64,000 nt of DNA, from NCBI RefSeq assembly GCF_013623775.1, contig NZ_JABFAM010000020.1, forward strand, positions 1 through 64,000, written 5' to 3'. Position 1 is the stretch's first letter. Every line of letters starts with the position of its first letter. The stretch comes from Rufibacter sp. XAAS-G3-1. Its GTDB lineage: Bacteria > Bacteroidota > Bacteroidia > Cytophagales > Hymenobacteraceae. Below, in pieces: positions 45,298 through 53,925 of this stretch. The notes below the pieces were generated by a model. It was not told the DNA's origin. It did no database searches and worked only from the letters and a program-made list of their open reading frames with translations. A program made the translations under genes and the position numbers.

Positions 45298-46413
45298 ATG
45301 AAATATTCACTGAAGCCGCTCAATGAGCAGGTGATCGTCATTACAGGGGCCTCCAGCGGCATAGGGCTGGCAACCGCCAAGGCCGCGGCAAAGAAAGGTG
45401 CTGCCGTTATACTGGTAGCCCGCAACCGCGAGGCCCTGATCGGCATTGAGCAGCAGATCAGGGACGAAGGCGGCAAGGCCTTCCACTGCGTGGCTGACGT
45501 AGGCCGCAAGGAGGAACTGCAGTGGGCCGCGGATGTGGCCATCCGGGAATGCGGCGGCTTTGACACCTGGGTGAACGATGCCGGGGTATCCATCTACGGC
45601 CGGTTGGACGAGGTGACGGATGAAGACAACCGCCGCCTGTTTGACACCAACTTCTGGGGCGTGGTTTATGGCTCCCAGATAGCCGCCCAGCACCTGAAAA
45701 CCAAGGGAGGTGCCATCATCAACGTGGGCAGCGAACTGTCAGACATGGCCATTCCCCTGCAAGGCATGTACTCAGCCAGCAAGCATGCCGTGAAAGGTTT
45801 CACCGATGCCCTGCGTGTGGAACTGATGGAAGACGAAGCCCCGGTTTCCGTCACCCTTATCAAGCCCGCCGGGATAGACTCCCCCTACCCTCAGCACGCC
45901 AGAAACTACACTGACCGGGAACTGACGCTGCCTGCCCCGGTCTATACACCTGAGGAGGTGGCCAACGCCATCCTGCACGCCGCCGTACACCCGCACCGCG
46001 ACATCATGGTAGGAGGCGGCGGGAAGGCGATGAGCGCCCTCAACAAACGGTTCCCCGCCGCTATGGACTGGATAAGTTCCAAGATGATGTCGGGTGAGCA
46101 AGTACGCGAAGAGCCAGCCAAGCACCGGGAAGGCTCCCTGCACCAGCCAACTACCGGTGGCGAAGTACGTGGAAACCACCAGGGCTACGTTATGAAGACA
46201 AGCCTTTACACCCGGGCCAAACTACACCCGGTGGCAACCGGGGCGATTGTTGCCGCTGCCGGCGCTGCCGCTTTCGCTTTGCTGAACCAGTCAAAAAAGA
46301 ACGGAAAAAGAAATGGCTACACGGCCAGTAATCAGAACCTTGCTGGGCAGAGTCCTATAGACCAAGACCTGGATATCCAAAGAACCGTCATCATCAGGGA
46401 GGTAGACCTGTAA
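45298..46413 (+). CDS. Short-chain dehydrogenase with C-terminal membrane tail
   Basis: A 371-residue SDR. I start at ATG 45298 (MKYSLKPLNEQVIVITG). The NAD(P)-binding motif TGASSGIG lies near residue 20, NDAG near 95, the catalytic Ser in INVGSELSD and Tyr-x-x-x-Lys in MYSASKHA. After the 250-residue core comes an extension with a hydrophobic segment (HPVATGAIVAAAGAAAFALL), likely a membrane anchor. The substrate is unknown. A strong terminator follows. Confidence 0.88.
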   Translation: MKYSLKPLNEQVIVITGASSGIGLATAKAAAKKGAAVILVARNREALIGIEQQIRDEGGKAFHCVADVGRKEELQWAADVAIRECGGFDTWVNDAGVSIYGRLDEVTDEDNRRLFDTNFWGVVYGSQIAAQHLKTKGGAIINVGSELSDMAIPLQGMYSASKHAVKGFTDALRVELMEDEAPVSVTLIKPAGIDSPYPQHARNYTDRELTLPAPVYTPEEVANAILHAAVHPHRDIMVGGGGKAMSALNKRFPAAMDWISSKMMSGEQVREEPAKHREGSLHQPTTGGEVRGNHQGYVMKTSLYTRAKLHPVATGAIVAAAGAAAFALLNQSKKNGKRNGYTASNQNLAGQSPIDQDLDIQRTVIIREVDL

Positions 46414-46435
46414 TACAACTTGCTTTAAAGAGAAA

Positions 46436-46486
46436 ACGAGTGCCTCCGGCGTACGTTAAGATACCGGAGACACTCGTTTTTTTTTT
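46436..46486 (+). terminator. Strong terminator after the SDR gene
   Basis: CGAGTGCCTCCGG pairs with CCGGAGACACTCG (one mismatch) around a loop of about 14 bases, followed by ten T residues. Confidence 0.9.
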
Positions 46487-46563
46487 ACCTTTTAGATGTA
46501 TTGCGCCTGAAAATCAAAATTTTCAAGGCACATTGAATCAGTGACGAGACACTTTGCTTTCTA

Positions 46564-47427
46564 TCACTTGCGGATAGAGGTATGACCATCTTTGGAGTGG
46601 TTCAGGTCCAGCTCACCCTCCGGTGCCTGCGTGAAGGAAGAATCTGCTTCCTCTCCGGCCGGTCCCTTGGCGATGGTGATACCGCCGTCCACCATATAGA
46701 GAGCCCCGGTCACAAAGGAGGCCTCCTCTGAGGCCAGGAACAGGTACACGTTGGCTACCTCTTCGGGAGTTCCCCGGCGGCCCGTCAGGTTAGCCTGCTT
46801 GTTCAGCTTCTCCATCTTGGCGTCCATGGGGCCCAGTTCCTTGTGGGTCCAGGCGGTGTCAATGGGTCCGGGTCCAACCACGTTGCAGCGCACCCCGTAG
46901 GCCGCCTGCTCTGCCGCCAAGCCCTTTGTGAACGCGATTACAAACCCCTTGGTGCCTCCGTAGGGCGCGTTCTGCGGTATGCCCAGCAACCCCGCCTCTG
47001 ACCCGGCCGAGACAATGTTGCCTTTGGTTTTCTGCAGTTGGGGCAGGGCGGCTTTGGACATCAGGAAGGTGGACTTGACGTTGTTCTTCATCATATAATC
47101 GAAGGACTCTTCCGAGTAGTCGGTCAGGTAATTTGTTTCCACGAAGACCCCGGCATTGTTGATGAGGATGTCCAGCTTACCGTATTGCTTCACCGCCAGG
47201 TCCACGCAGCTCTGGGCCACCGGCCACAGGGAAAGGTCCCCAGTGAAATGGATGGCCGTTCCGCCTTGCTCCATGATCTCTTTGGCGACTGCCTCTACCG
47301 GATCATCGGGTAGCCCGGCCACTACTACACTCGCCCCTTCTTTCGCGAATTTCTTGCAGATGGCCTCGCCAATTCCGGCTCCGCCGCCGGTCACGATGGC
47401 TACTTTTCCTTCTAATCTGTTTCCCAT
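46564..47427 (-). CDS. Short-chain dehydrogenase (glucose 1-dehydrogenase-like)
   Basis: A 287-residue classical SDR: TGGGAGIGEAICKKFA (cofactor), NNAG, catalytic Ser in GNIVSAGSEAG and YGGTKGF, where the usual catalytic Tyr-x-x-x-Lys is kept as Y-G-G-T-K. The end MVDGGITIAKG is the typical SDR close. It has a 35-residue acidic tail. It is the second of three SDR genes in this stretch. The substrate is not known. Confidence 0.9.
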   Translation of the reverse strand: MGNRLEGKVAIVTGGGAGIGEAICKKFAKEGASVVVAGLPDDPVEAVAKEIMEQGGTAIHFTGDLSLWPVAQSCVDLAVKQYGKLDILINNAGVFVETNYLTDYSEESFDYMMKNNVKSTFLMSKAALPQLQKTKGNIVSAGSEAGLLGIPQNAPYGGTKGFVIAFTKGLAAEQAAYGVRCNVVGPGPIDTAWTHKELGPMDAKMEKLNKQANLTGRRGTPEEVANVYLFLASEEASFVTGALYMVDGGITIAKGPAGEEADSSFTQAPEGELDLNHSKDGHTSIRK

Positions 47428-47632
47428 TACAGTACTTTTTGGATGTTTTGTGTGAGTCTTTCCCTCCTACCAACCCGCTAAGGTTTACGGGAAAACCTCC
47501 TAATGTTTTCAGCCCAGTTTTGAGTATTCAGCCCTAAAATGAATCTACATACTTTTGTTGAGGACCATTGGAGACTGAATGGTTTGCCAATCAGTAGTGG
47601 TTTTCTTAGCGGAGATACAGGAAGGCAAGAAG

Positions 47633-47674
47633 AAACCAGCCCTAAACCACTGGTTTGTTTCAGGGCTGGTTTTA
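47633..47674. terminator. Hairpin between two minus-strand genes
   Basis: AAACCAGCCCT pairs perfectly with AGGGCTGGTTT around an 18-base loop, with T-rich flanks on both strands. It lies 51 bp downstream of the zinc dehydrogenase gene read on the minus strand and ends that transcript. Confidence 0.75.
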
Positions 47675-47724
47675 GAAAATGACACGCTTTCATGAATTGC
47701 GAAACGGCGACTTAGCCTCCCCCA

Positions 47725-48882
47725 TCAAGGTTTTAAAACGACCTTCACGCAGTTGTCTTCCTTTTTCTTGAAGATATCGTAGCCGTGCGGGGCATCTACT
47801 AGCGGCATAGTATGCGTGATGATATCGTCCAGCCTTACTTTCCCGTCCACCACCAGTTGCATGAGGTGGTCTATGTAGTGCTGCACCGGAGCCTGGGTCC
47901 CCATGAGGGTAACGCCTTTGTCAAACCAGCGGTAGATAGGGAAGTTGTCGAACGGGGAGCCGTAGACGCCCACCACGCTCACCACCCCGGCTCTCCTGAC
48001 TGCCCGCAGGCACGTCTCCAGCACCTTGGGCGTCCCCTTCTCCAGGTTGATGACCGCCTTGGCTTTTTCCAGAATCGTTCTGTCCGCCTCCATGCCTACG
48101 GCATCAATGCACACATCTGCTCCACGGCCTTCGGTGATGCTCCTGATGTATTCCACCACCTGGTCTTCGCTCTCCCACAGCAATGTCTCTGAGTTAGCCG
48201 ATTGGCGGGCCATGTCCAGGCGGTATTGCTGAATATCGATGTTGATGACCCTACCCGCACCCATGAGCCAAGCCGACTTGGCGGCCATGATGCCCACCGG
48301 GCCGGCCCCGAAGACGGCCACTGTCTCGCCGCCCCTGATGCGGCCCCAGTCCGCCGCGGCCCAACCGGTGGGGAAGATATCCGTCAGGAACAGCACCTGC
48401 TCATCGGTGAGGCCCTCCGGAACCTTGCGCGGCCCGAAGTCTGAGTAAGGCACCCGCACATACTCCGCCTGCCCGCCCGCGATTCCCCCGTACAGGTCCG
48501 TGTAGCCGAACAGGGCAGCCCCTTTCTGGTCCATGAAGCCCCCGTCTGGCCCATATTTACTGTTGGAGTTCTCGCACTGGGTTGGCCAGCTGTTGCTGCA
48601 GAAAAAGCAGTGGCCGCAGGCGATGGGGAAAGGAACCACCACTCGGTCGCCTTTCCTGAGGTTCGTCACGCCACTGCCTACCTCCTCCACGATTCCCATG
48701 AACTCATGCCCCAAGACCATGTCTTCCATCTGGGGAACGAAGCCGTCGTAGATGTGGAGGTCAGACCCGCAGATGGCGGTGGAGGTGACCCGAATGATGG
48801 AGTCGCGGGGATCTTCAATGATTGGGTCTGGAACGTTGTCTACGCTTACGTCACCGATTTTGTGAAACACGAGTGCTTTCAT
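47725..48882 (-). CDS. Zinc-dependent alcohol dehydrogenase (formaldehyde dehydrogenase-like)
   Basis: A 385-residue medium-chain dehydrogenase. Start ATG 48882 gives MKALVFHKIGDVSVDNVPDP. Catalytic zinc ligands: Cys in STAICGSDLH and His-Glu in LGHEFMGIVEEVG; the structural-zinc loop is CGHCFFCSNSWPTQC. The NAD-binding GAGPVGIMAAKSA is intact. The pattern fits the glutathione-independent formaldehyde dehydrogenase-like group. It may detoxify aldehydes, in keeping with the oxidoreductase-rich cargo. Confidence 0.92.
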   Translation of the reverse strand: MKALVFHKIGDVSVDNVPDPIIEDPRDSIIRVTSTAICGSDLHIYDGFVPQMEDMVLGHEFMGIVEEVGSGVTNLRKGDRVVVPFPIACGHCFFCSNSWPTQCENSNSKYGPDGGFMDQKGAALFGYTDLYGGIAGGQAEYVRVPYSDFGPRKVPEGLTDEQVLFLTDIFPTGWAAADWGRIRGGETVAVFGAGPVGIMAAKSAWLMGAGRVINIDIQQYRLDMARQSANSETLLWESEDQVVEYIRSITEGRGADVCIDAVGMEADRTILEKAKAVINLEKGTPKVLETCLRAVRRAGVVSVVGVYGSPFDNFPIYRWFDKGVTLMGTQAPVQHYIDHLMQLVVDGKVRLDDIITHTMPLVDAPHGYDIFKKKEDNCVKVVLKP

Positions 48883-49193
48883 AAAGAATGGGGTAAAATG
48901 ATATAATATCCTTTTAATATGAATTATACCTTTTACAGGCTTCACCACCCTTTAGTTGTAATTTTAAGCACAAAAAAGCGTACTAAATCTCAGGCCGATG
49001 CGGAAGGGCAGAAATAAAGAAAGAAGAAAGTGGCTAGAGTAATACAGAAAGGCATCTGGACTACTAATTCGCCTTTTATGATTGGACATCCCTGGCTTGT
49101 GGGTCATATGCCACTCTCCTGGTTTATCGGGTGTTTTATAGATACTAACGGAAAACGACAGCTTCCCTCTCGGAGCAAAGGGTGAGTAATTTG

Positions 49194-49781
49194 TCAGTGC
49201 TTCTTTTCTGCGTACCGCATCAATTGCCTCACCATGGTATCAGCTGTCTGCAGGTAATCCTTCTCATACTTCTGGTTCAGTTCTTCCTTTGTGGTATCTG
49301 CCCCTTTCTTCTGTTTCTCCCAAAGTACAGATAGGGAGGCATAGGGAGGTAGAACTAAGCCTACGGCATTGAAGAAATTGGCAACGCCGGCAATCACATG
49401 CTGCGCCCCATCTGAGTCACCGGTGACAACAATCCCCCCAGCTTTCCCCTCCAACTTAGATTTTTGCCCTTTGAGTATCTCGTCGTGCAACTCGTCAAGC
49501 CGCTCAATCACCCGCTGGATCTCAGAAGAGTAGTTGCTCCACCAGATGGGGGTGGCGAAAACGAGGATGTCGGCCGCAAGTACCTTCCCCAGTATCGCCG
49601 GCCACTCGTCCCCTGCCCCCATTTCGCTTTTAGTCCCGGGAAGGATTCTGTAGTTAACCAGCTTTATGATATTGCAGGTTATACCGTGTGCCTTGAACCG
49701 TTGCGAGAGGAACTCTGACAGTGTCTCCGTATTTGAAAGACCTTCTTTCTTCAATGTCCCAAGTAGTATCAGTGCTTTCAT
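49194..49781 (-). CDS. NAD(P)H-dependent FMN reductase/flavodoxin-like protein
   Basis: A 195-residue flavodoxin-fold protein. The phosphate-binding loop LILLGTLKKEGLSNTETL and FATPIWWSNYSSEIQRVIERLD (FMN-binding P-x-W) are visible, and GKAGGIVVTGDSDGAQHV is the third loop. By family it reduces quinones, azo compounds or FMN with NAD(P)H. It stands alone. Confidence 0.88.
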   Translation of the reverse strand: MKALILLGTLKKEGLSNTETLSEFLSQRFKAHGITCNIIKLVNYRILPGTKSEMGAGDEWPAILGKVLAADILVFATPIWWSNYSSEIQRVIERLDELHDEILKGQKSKLEGKAGGIVVTGDSDGAQHVIAGVANFFNAVGLVLPPYASLSVLWEKQKKGADTTKEELNQKYEKDYLQTADTMVRQLMRYAEKKH

Positions 49782-49875
49782 GTTAAGTCAGTATTTTAAA
49801 TAAAACTTGCCTTTGATTCTTAGCGGCTTGGCCTAGGGGGGTGAAACCTTGTTGTTCCTAAACCTAGGGGGATGC

Positions 49876-50325
49876 CTAATGTGAAGTAGTCGTAAAAATG
49901 AAAAGCAGGAATTTAATTTCCTCCAAGCTTCTGAAACCATGCGGATAATGGCCATTCCCTCTGGTCATTTCCTGGAACTCGCCAAACAGGGCCTTGAGCC
50001 TTTCCAGTACAACCTTATCATTGGGACCACTCAGCAGGAAGTTGAGACGAGGCATCGCTTTTACGATTAGCTCCTTTTTTCCTAATAATTCGGACACCAC
50101 CAACTCTCCTTCCATTAGGAAGGAGTCTTTCAAAACCTCAACCCTGATGCGCGGCTTGATGTGATACCTATCAATGCCTTCCGGCATATTAGAGACTCCA
50201 TTCTGCATCAAATGGTTAGCTATGGCAATTATCCGGTTTGTGGCCGAGTTGAATTTCACCTGCTCCGCCTCCAGCTCCTCTGCCAGGTCATGCAGCGCCA
50301 CACGGATCGCTTCCAGTTTCTTCAT
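49876..50325 (-). CDS. Unknown protein, paralogue of the 42.6-kb gene
   Basis: A 149-residue soluble protein starting MKKLEAIRVALHDLAEELEAEQ, an amphipathic helix, then a beta-rich middle (YHIKPRIRVEVLKDSFLMEGELVVSELL) and a helical end. The opening and middle resemble the gene at 42647-43138. It lies 26 bp downstream of a small membrane protein gene and probably forms an operon with it. Function unknown. Confidence 0.6.
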   Translation of the reverse strand: MKKLEAIRVALHDLAEELEAEQVKFNSATNRIIAIANHLMQNGVSNMPEGIDRYHIKPRIRVEVLKDSFLMEGELVVSELLGKKELIVKAMPRLNFLLSGPNDKVVLERLKALFGEFQEMTRGNGHYPHGFRSLEEIKFLLFIFTTTSH

Positions 50326-50351
50326 ACGTTTATCCCTTTAGGTTAACGGGA

Positions 50352-50639
50352 CTATGAGAACAGGATATACCACGCCAGCCAACCCAGGCTGACGGACCTC
50401 CTCAACCGTTCTTTAGGCGCAAGGTTCTGCCGGTTGGGCAGGAAGAAGAACAGCAGCCCCAAGGTTGTCCCCTTCAGGAACAGCTCAAGCAGGGCCTCGC
50501 CGGTCCCTTGCCCTTCGGCCAGGGAGGAGAGGGTGAACGCGGGGTACCTTGCCTCCACCAGTCGGTTTGCGATCAGCAGAGGATAGAGTAGGAAAACACT
50601 GTACCACCGCAGGCCATAATACTGTACTATTTCTTTCAC
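50352..50639 (-). CDS. Small membrane protein of unknown function
   Basis: A 95-residue protein with two or three hydrophobic stretches (WYSVFLLYPLLIANRLV, LFLKGTTLGLLFFFLPN, SLGWLAWYILF). It looks like a CAAX-protease or DoxX-type fragment only in a general way; no motif is seen. It precedes the 149-residue gene by 26 bp on the same strand. Confidence 0.5.
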   Translation of the reverse strand: MKEIVQYYGLRWYSVFLLYPLLIANRLVEARYPAFTLSSLAEGQGTGEALLELFLKGTTLGLLFFFLPNRQNLAPKERLRRSVSLGWLAWYILFS

Positions 50640-50927
50640 GCCTAATTAGTTACGGACTTCTCTCATTCCGGTTGACTGGGTGTAACACCACTCCTCTTAC
50701 CAGTGGCTAATCCATAGGTTGGAAAACAGGGTACTTGCACGTAAAATTCAGGGTTAATACGTACTCTAGCCTAACCACTCCCCCTAATTGCCTCCTTGGC
50801 GCTTTCTACGCAGGTTTACTGCCGTAACTGGCAACTCCGGCTGTCCCTTTCAATTGCCCTTGTACCCAACTCCCCCACAACCAAAACGGGCGAAGCAGGG
50901 TAGCATAGGTAAAAACTTTCTACCCCT

Positions 50928-51563
50928 ATGGGAACAAGCAAGCAGGAAATGATGGAAAGGCACCTCATAGACAGGGGCATCTCTGACCCCAGGGTGCTGC
51001 AGGCCATGTGGGAGGTGGACCGCAGCCTGTTCGTGCCCGAGGAGATCCGGCAGCAGTCCTATGAAGACAAGGCCCTGCCCATCGGAATGGGGCAAACCAT
51101 CAGCCAGCCCTACATCGTAGCCTACATGGCGCAGGCCATGGGGCTGGGGCCGGAGGACGTGGTACTGGAGGTAGGCACCGGGTGTGGCTACAACGCGGCA
51201 GTCCTGGCCCGAATCGTCTCACGCGTCTACAGCATAGAAGTCATCGAATGGCTGGCCCGCCTGGCACCGGAAAACCTGACGAGATCCGGCACCGGGAACG
51301 TCACTACCCGCCAGGGCGATGGGTACCTGGGCTGGCCCGAGGCGGCCCCGTTTGACGCCATCATGCTCACCGCGGCCCCGCCCGTTATCCCGAAGCCCCT
51401 GACGCAACAACTCAAAATCGGGGGCAGGCTGTTGGCACCGGTCGGCACCAACCTACAGCGGCTGGTCATGCTGGTCAGGGCAAGGGAAAACTACTTCGTG
51501 GAGAAAGAGCTTATGCCCGTAAAGTTCGTTCCAATGACCGGGGAGGCGCAAAGGAGGCACTGA
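50928..51563 (+). CDS. pcm: Protein-L-isoaspartate O-methyltransferase
   Basis: A 211-residue PCMT, normal family length. The SAM-binding motif VLEVGTGCGYNAAVLA and the preceding QTISQPYIVAYMAQAM substrate region are both typical; GRLLAPVG is the post-motif III strand. It repairs age-damaged isoaspartyl residues in proteins. It precedes the cyanophycinase-like gene, which also deals with beta-aspartyl bonds; the pairing may be more than chance. Confidence 0.95.
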   Translation: MGTSKQEMMERHLIDRGISDPRVLQAMWEVDRSLFVPEEIRQQSYEDKALPIGMGQTISQPYIVAYMAQAMGLGPEDVVLEVGTGCGYNAAVLARIVSRVYSIEVIEWLARLAPENLTRSGTGNVTTRQGDGYLGWPEAAPFDAIMLTAAPPVIPKPLTQQLKIGGRLLAPVGTNLQRLVMLVRARENYFVEKELMPVKFVPMTGEAQRRH

Positions 51564-51610
51564 CCTCAAAGACATCCTTCCCATAATACCTTTTAGAGAC
51601 ACAATTCTTA

Positions 51611-51642
51611 AAGTATGGATGTAGTACACTACATCCATACTT
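51611..51642. promoter_or_regulatory. 32-bp palindrome upstream of the cyanophycinase-like gene
   Basis: Arms AAGTATGGATGTAGT and ACTACATCCATACTT pair over 15 of 15 bases around an AC centre, ending 24 bp before the start codon. No T-run follows, so it looks more like an operator than a terminator, although a terminator for pcm cannot be excluded. Confidence 0.55.
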
Positions 51643-51666
51643 GGCAAACCTTAAAACTCACAACTA

Positions 51667-52560
51667 ATGGCTAAGGAAAAAAGAGAAGTAATCCCTAACT
51701 CACAGGCAACCCGGGTGATTCCCCAGGGCAGGCTGCTCATCATTGGCGGAAAGGAGGACAAAGGGGACACGCCCGAAAGGGAGAAGGAGCATAACGTAAA
51801 CTTCATCAGCGAGCAGATCCTGAAGCGGTTCGTGGAGGAACTGAAGGGCGAAAATCCCTTGGTGGTGGTGATCCCGACGGCTTCCCGAATCCCGGAGGAA
51901 ACCGCCCAGGACTATCTGGATGTGTTCCAGAGCCTGGGGGCCAAGAATGTGCAGGTGGCGGATATCCGCACCCGTCCCGATGCCAACAAACCCGAGTATG
52001 TGGAACTGATAAGGCAAGCGGCCGGCATCATGTTCACCGGCGGCGACCAGCTCCGCCTCACCGCCATCTTCGGCGGCTCTGAGATGCTGGTGGCCATGAA
52101 GGAGCATTATGCGTTCACCCAGGTGATCATCGCCGGGACCAGCGCCGGCGCCACGGCCATGTCCACGCCCATGATCTACGAGGGAGAGTCTGAGGGCGGC
52201 TACATCAAAGGTGACGTGCGGGTCACCACCGGACTGGAGTTCCTCAAGAACGTGGCCATTGACACCCACTTCCTGACAAGGGGCCGCATTGTGCGCCTTA
52301 CCCAGGCTATCTGCACCAACCCCGAGTGCATCGGGATAGGTCTGGAGGAGGACACGGCCATCTTCGTGACCCAAGGGGGAAACGTGGAGGTGGTGGGCAG
52401 CGGCCTGGTGACGGTGGTGGACGGGATGGGCATCACGGAGACCAACATCTACGACATTGGCAACGGACAGCCTTTCACGGCCAAGGGCCTGCGGATGCAC
52501 ATGCTGGGTAATGGAGATGAGTACGTGGTTCCTTCCTATAAAAGGTTCCAGCTGCAGTAA
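51667..52560 (+). CDS. Cyanophycinase-like S51 peptidase
   Basis: A 297-residue protein of the cyanophycinase family. The nucleophile Ser is in IIAGTSAGATAMS near residue 158, and GRLLIIGGKEDK and GIMFTGGDQLRL are the other family blocks. By family it cleaves the aspartyl-arginine polymer cyanophycin to beta-Asp-Arg dipeptides, or acts on related beta-aspartyl peptides. No signal peptide is seen. Confidence 0.92.
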   Translation: MAKEKREVIPNSQATRVIPQGRLLIIGGKEDKGDTPEREKEHNVNFISEQILKRFVEELKGENPLVVVIPTASRIPEETAQDYLDVFQSLGAKNVQVADIRTRPDANKPEYVELIRQAAGIMFTGGDQLRLTAIFGGSEMLVAMKEHYAFTQVIIAGTSAGATAMSTPMIYEGESEGGYIKGDVRVTTGLEFLKNVAIDTHFLTRGRIVRLTQAICTNPECIGIGLEEDTAIFVTQGGNVEVVGSGLVTVVDGMGITETNIYDIGNGQPFTAKGLRMHMLGNGDEYVVPSYKRFQLQ

Positions 52561-52737
52561 GCCTTTGCAGCTTTTAGGCTAATTCTTAAAAAGAAGGCCT
52601 ATAGCAGAGACCCCATTACCGCTGTCACTCTCTTCAGGGATATGCCTGGAAGAGTTCAGAGGGTTTCTTCATTGAAAATGGAAAGGGGTTGCATTCAATA
52701 GTAGTATCTATATTTCCCATAACGTGATTTACATTAA

Positions 52738-53823
52738 ATGAACAACGTCTCCATCTACCGCGCCAACGCAGTACTGCTTCTGGGCATACTGACCATCGTA
52801 GCCTTATACTACGGCAAGGTCTTTTTTATTCCGTTGGCCTTTGCCATCATTTTCGCCATGCTCATGACTCCGGTGAGTCGCTGGCTGGAGGCAAGGGGCG
52901 TGGGCCGCATACCCGCCACCCTTCTCTGCATCCTTATCATACTGCTGTTTATTGCCGGCATCTTGTTAATCATCTCTCTGCAGGCCGCCAGTTTTTCCGA
53001 GGATTTGCCTCAGATACAAAGCAAACTGCAGCAGACTCTCGGCCAGGTGCAGCAATGGATTCAGCAGCGGTACGGAGTGGCGCCCCAGGAGCAGATCACC
53101 TTTGTCCAGGAGCAGATCTCCAAGTTCTCCCAGTCCGCAAACAAGTTCCTGACCACGGCGGTGAAAGGCGCCATGGGCCTCATCACTTCCTTTGCCCTCA
53201 TCATCCTTTACCTTTTCTTTCTGATGTGGAAACGGGAGAAGTACGAGGCCTTTTTCCTGAAGGTCTTCTCTGGGGAGGAAAAGCCGGTGACCAGGGAGAC
53301 CCTGCAGCAGATCACCAAGGTGGCGGCGCAGTACTTGGTGGGAAGGCTCATCTCCATGGCCTTTTTGGCCGTTTGCTACGCCATCGGGTTCTCCATCATC
53401 GGCGTGAAAAACGCCTTGCTCATCAGCCTCATCGCGGTGCTGCCCACCATCATTCCGTATGTTGGTTCCATCATCGGCGGTATTTTCCCCATCTTGATGG
53501 CGTTTGTGAGCGGGTCCACCGGTATGGTGATCCCGGTGGTCTGCGTCATAGTGGCGGCCCAGGTCATTGACAACAACTTGATTGAGCCCATTGTCATGGG
53601 AAACAAGCTCAACATAAGTCCAATCATGACCATTTTCGCCATTGTGCTGGGGGAGCTGATCTGGGGCATCCCCGGCATGATCCTGTTTGAGCCTCTTTTT
53701 GCCATCATCCGGATCGTGTGTGACCATGTCCCCAAACTGCACCCTTATGGGTTCCTGCTGGAGGATGATGTGGAAGAGCCTAAGTGGATTGAAAAGATAA
53801 AGCAGGTATTCTCCAAAGGATAG
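52738..53823 (+). CDS. AI-2E family transporter (PerM/TqsA-like)
   Basis: A 361-residue membrane protein with about eight hydrophobic spans, starting NAVLLLGILTIVALYYGKVF. The FIPLAFAIIFAMLMTPVSRWLEARG block and the C-terminal PYVGSIIGGIFPILMAF and NNLIEPIVMGNKLNISPIM blocks are family marks. Family members export autoinducer-2 or act as Na+/H+ antiporters; which applies here is not known. A shared terminator follows. Confidence 0.93.
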   Translation: MNNVSIYRANAVLLLGILTIVALYYGKVFFIPLAFAIIFAMLMTPVSRWLEARGVGRIPATLLCILIILLFIAGILLIISLQAASFSEDLPQIQSKLQQTLGQVQQWIQQRYGVAPQEQITFVQEQISKFSQSANKFLTTAVKGAMGLITSFALIILYLFFLMWKREKYEAFFLKVFSGEEKPVTRETLQQITKVAAQYLVGRLISMAFLAVCYAIGFSIIGVKNALLISLIAVLPTIIPYVGSIIGGIFPILMAFVSGSTGMVIPVVCVIVAAQVIDNNLIEPIVMGNKLNISPIMTIFAIVLGELIWGIPGMILFEPLFAIIRIVCDHVPKLHPYGFLLEDDVEEPKWIEKIKQVFSKG

Positions 53824-53839
53824 AGGTAAACCAGGTTTG

Positions 53840-53904
53840 AAAGCAAGTTGCCAAGTATCCCATACACCCAATAGTTATGGAATACTTGGCAACTTGCTTT
53901 TTTA
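53840..53904. terminator. Bidirectional terminator between convergent genes
   Basis: AAGCAAGTTGCCAAGTAT pairs with ATACTTGGCAACTTGCTT perfectly, loop about 22 bases, followed by TTTT; it separates the AI-2E gene from the Tat-exported dehydrogenase. Confidence 0.9.
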
Positions 53905-53925
53905 GTTAAAATCCGATTTAAAAAC

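Noticed and set aside
47478-47693. 71-residue minus-strand frame
   Set aside because: It overlaps a perfect hairpin terminator and has no coding character.
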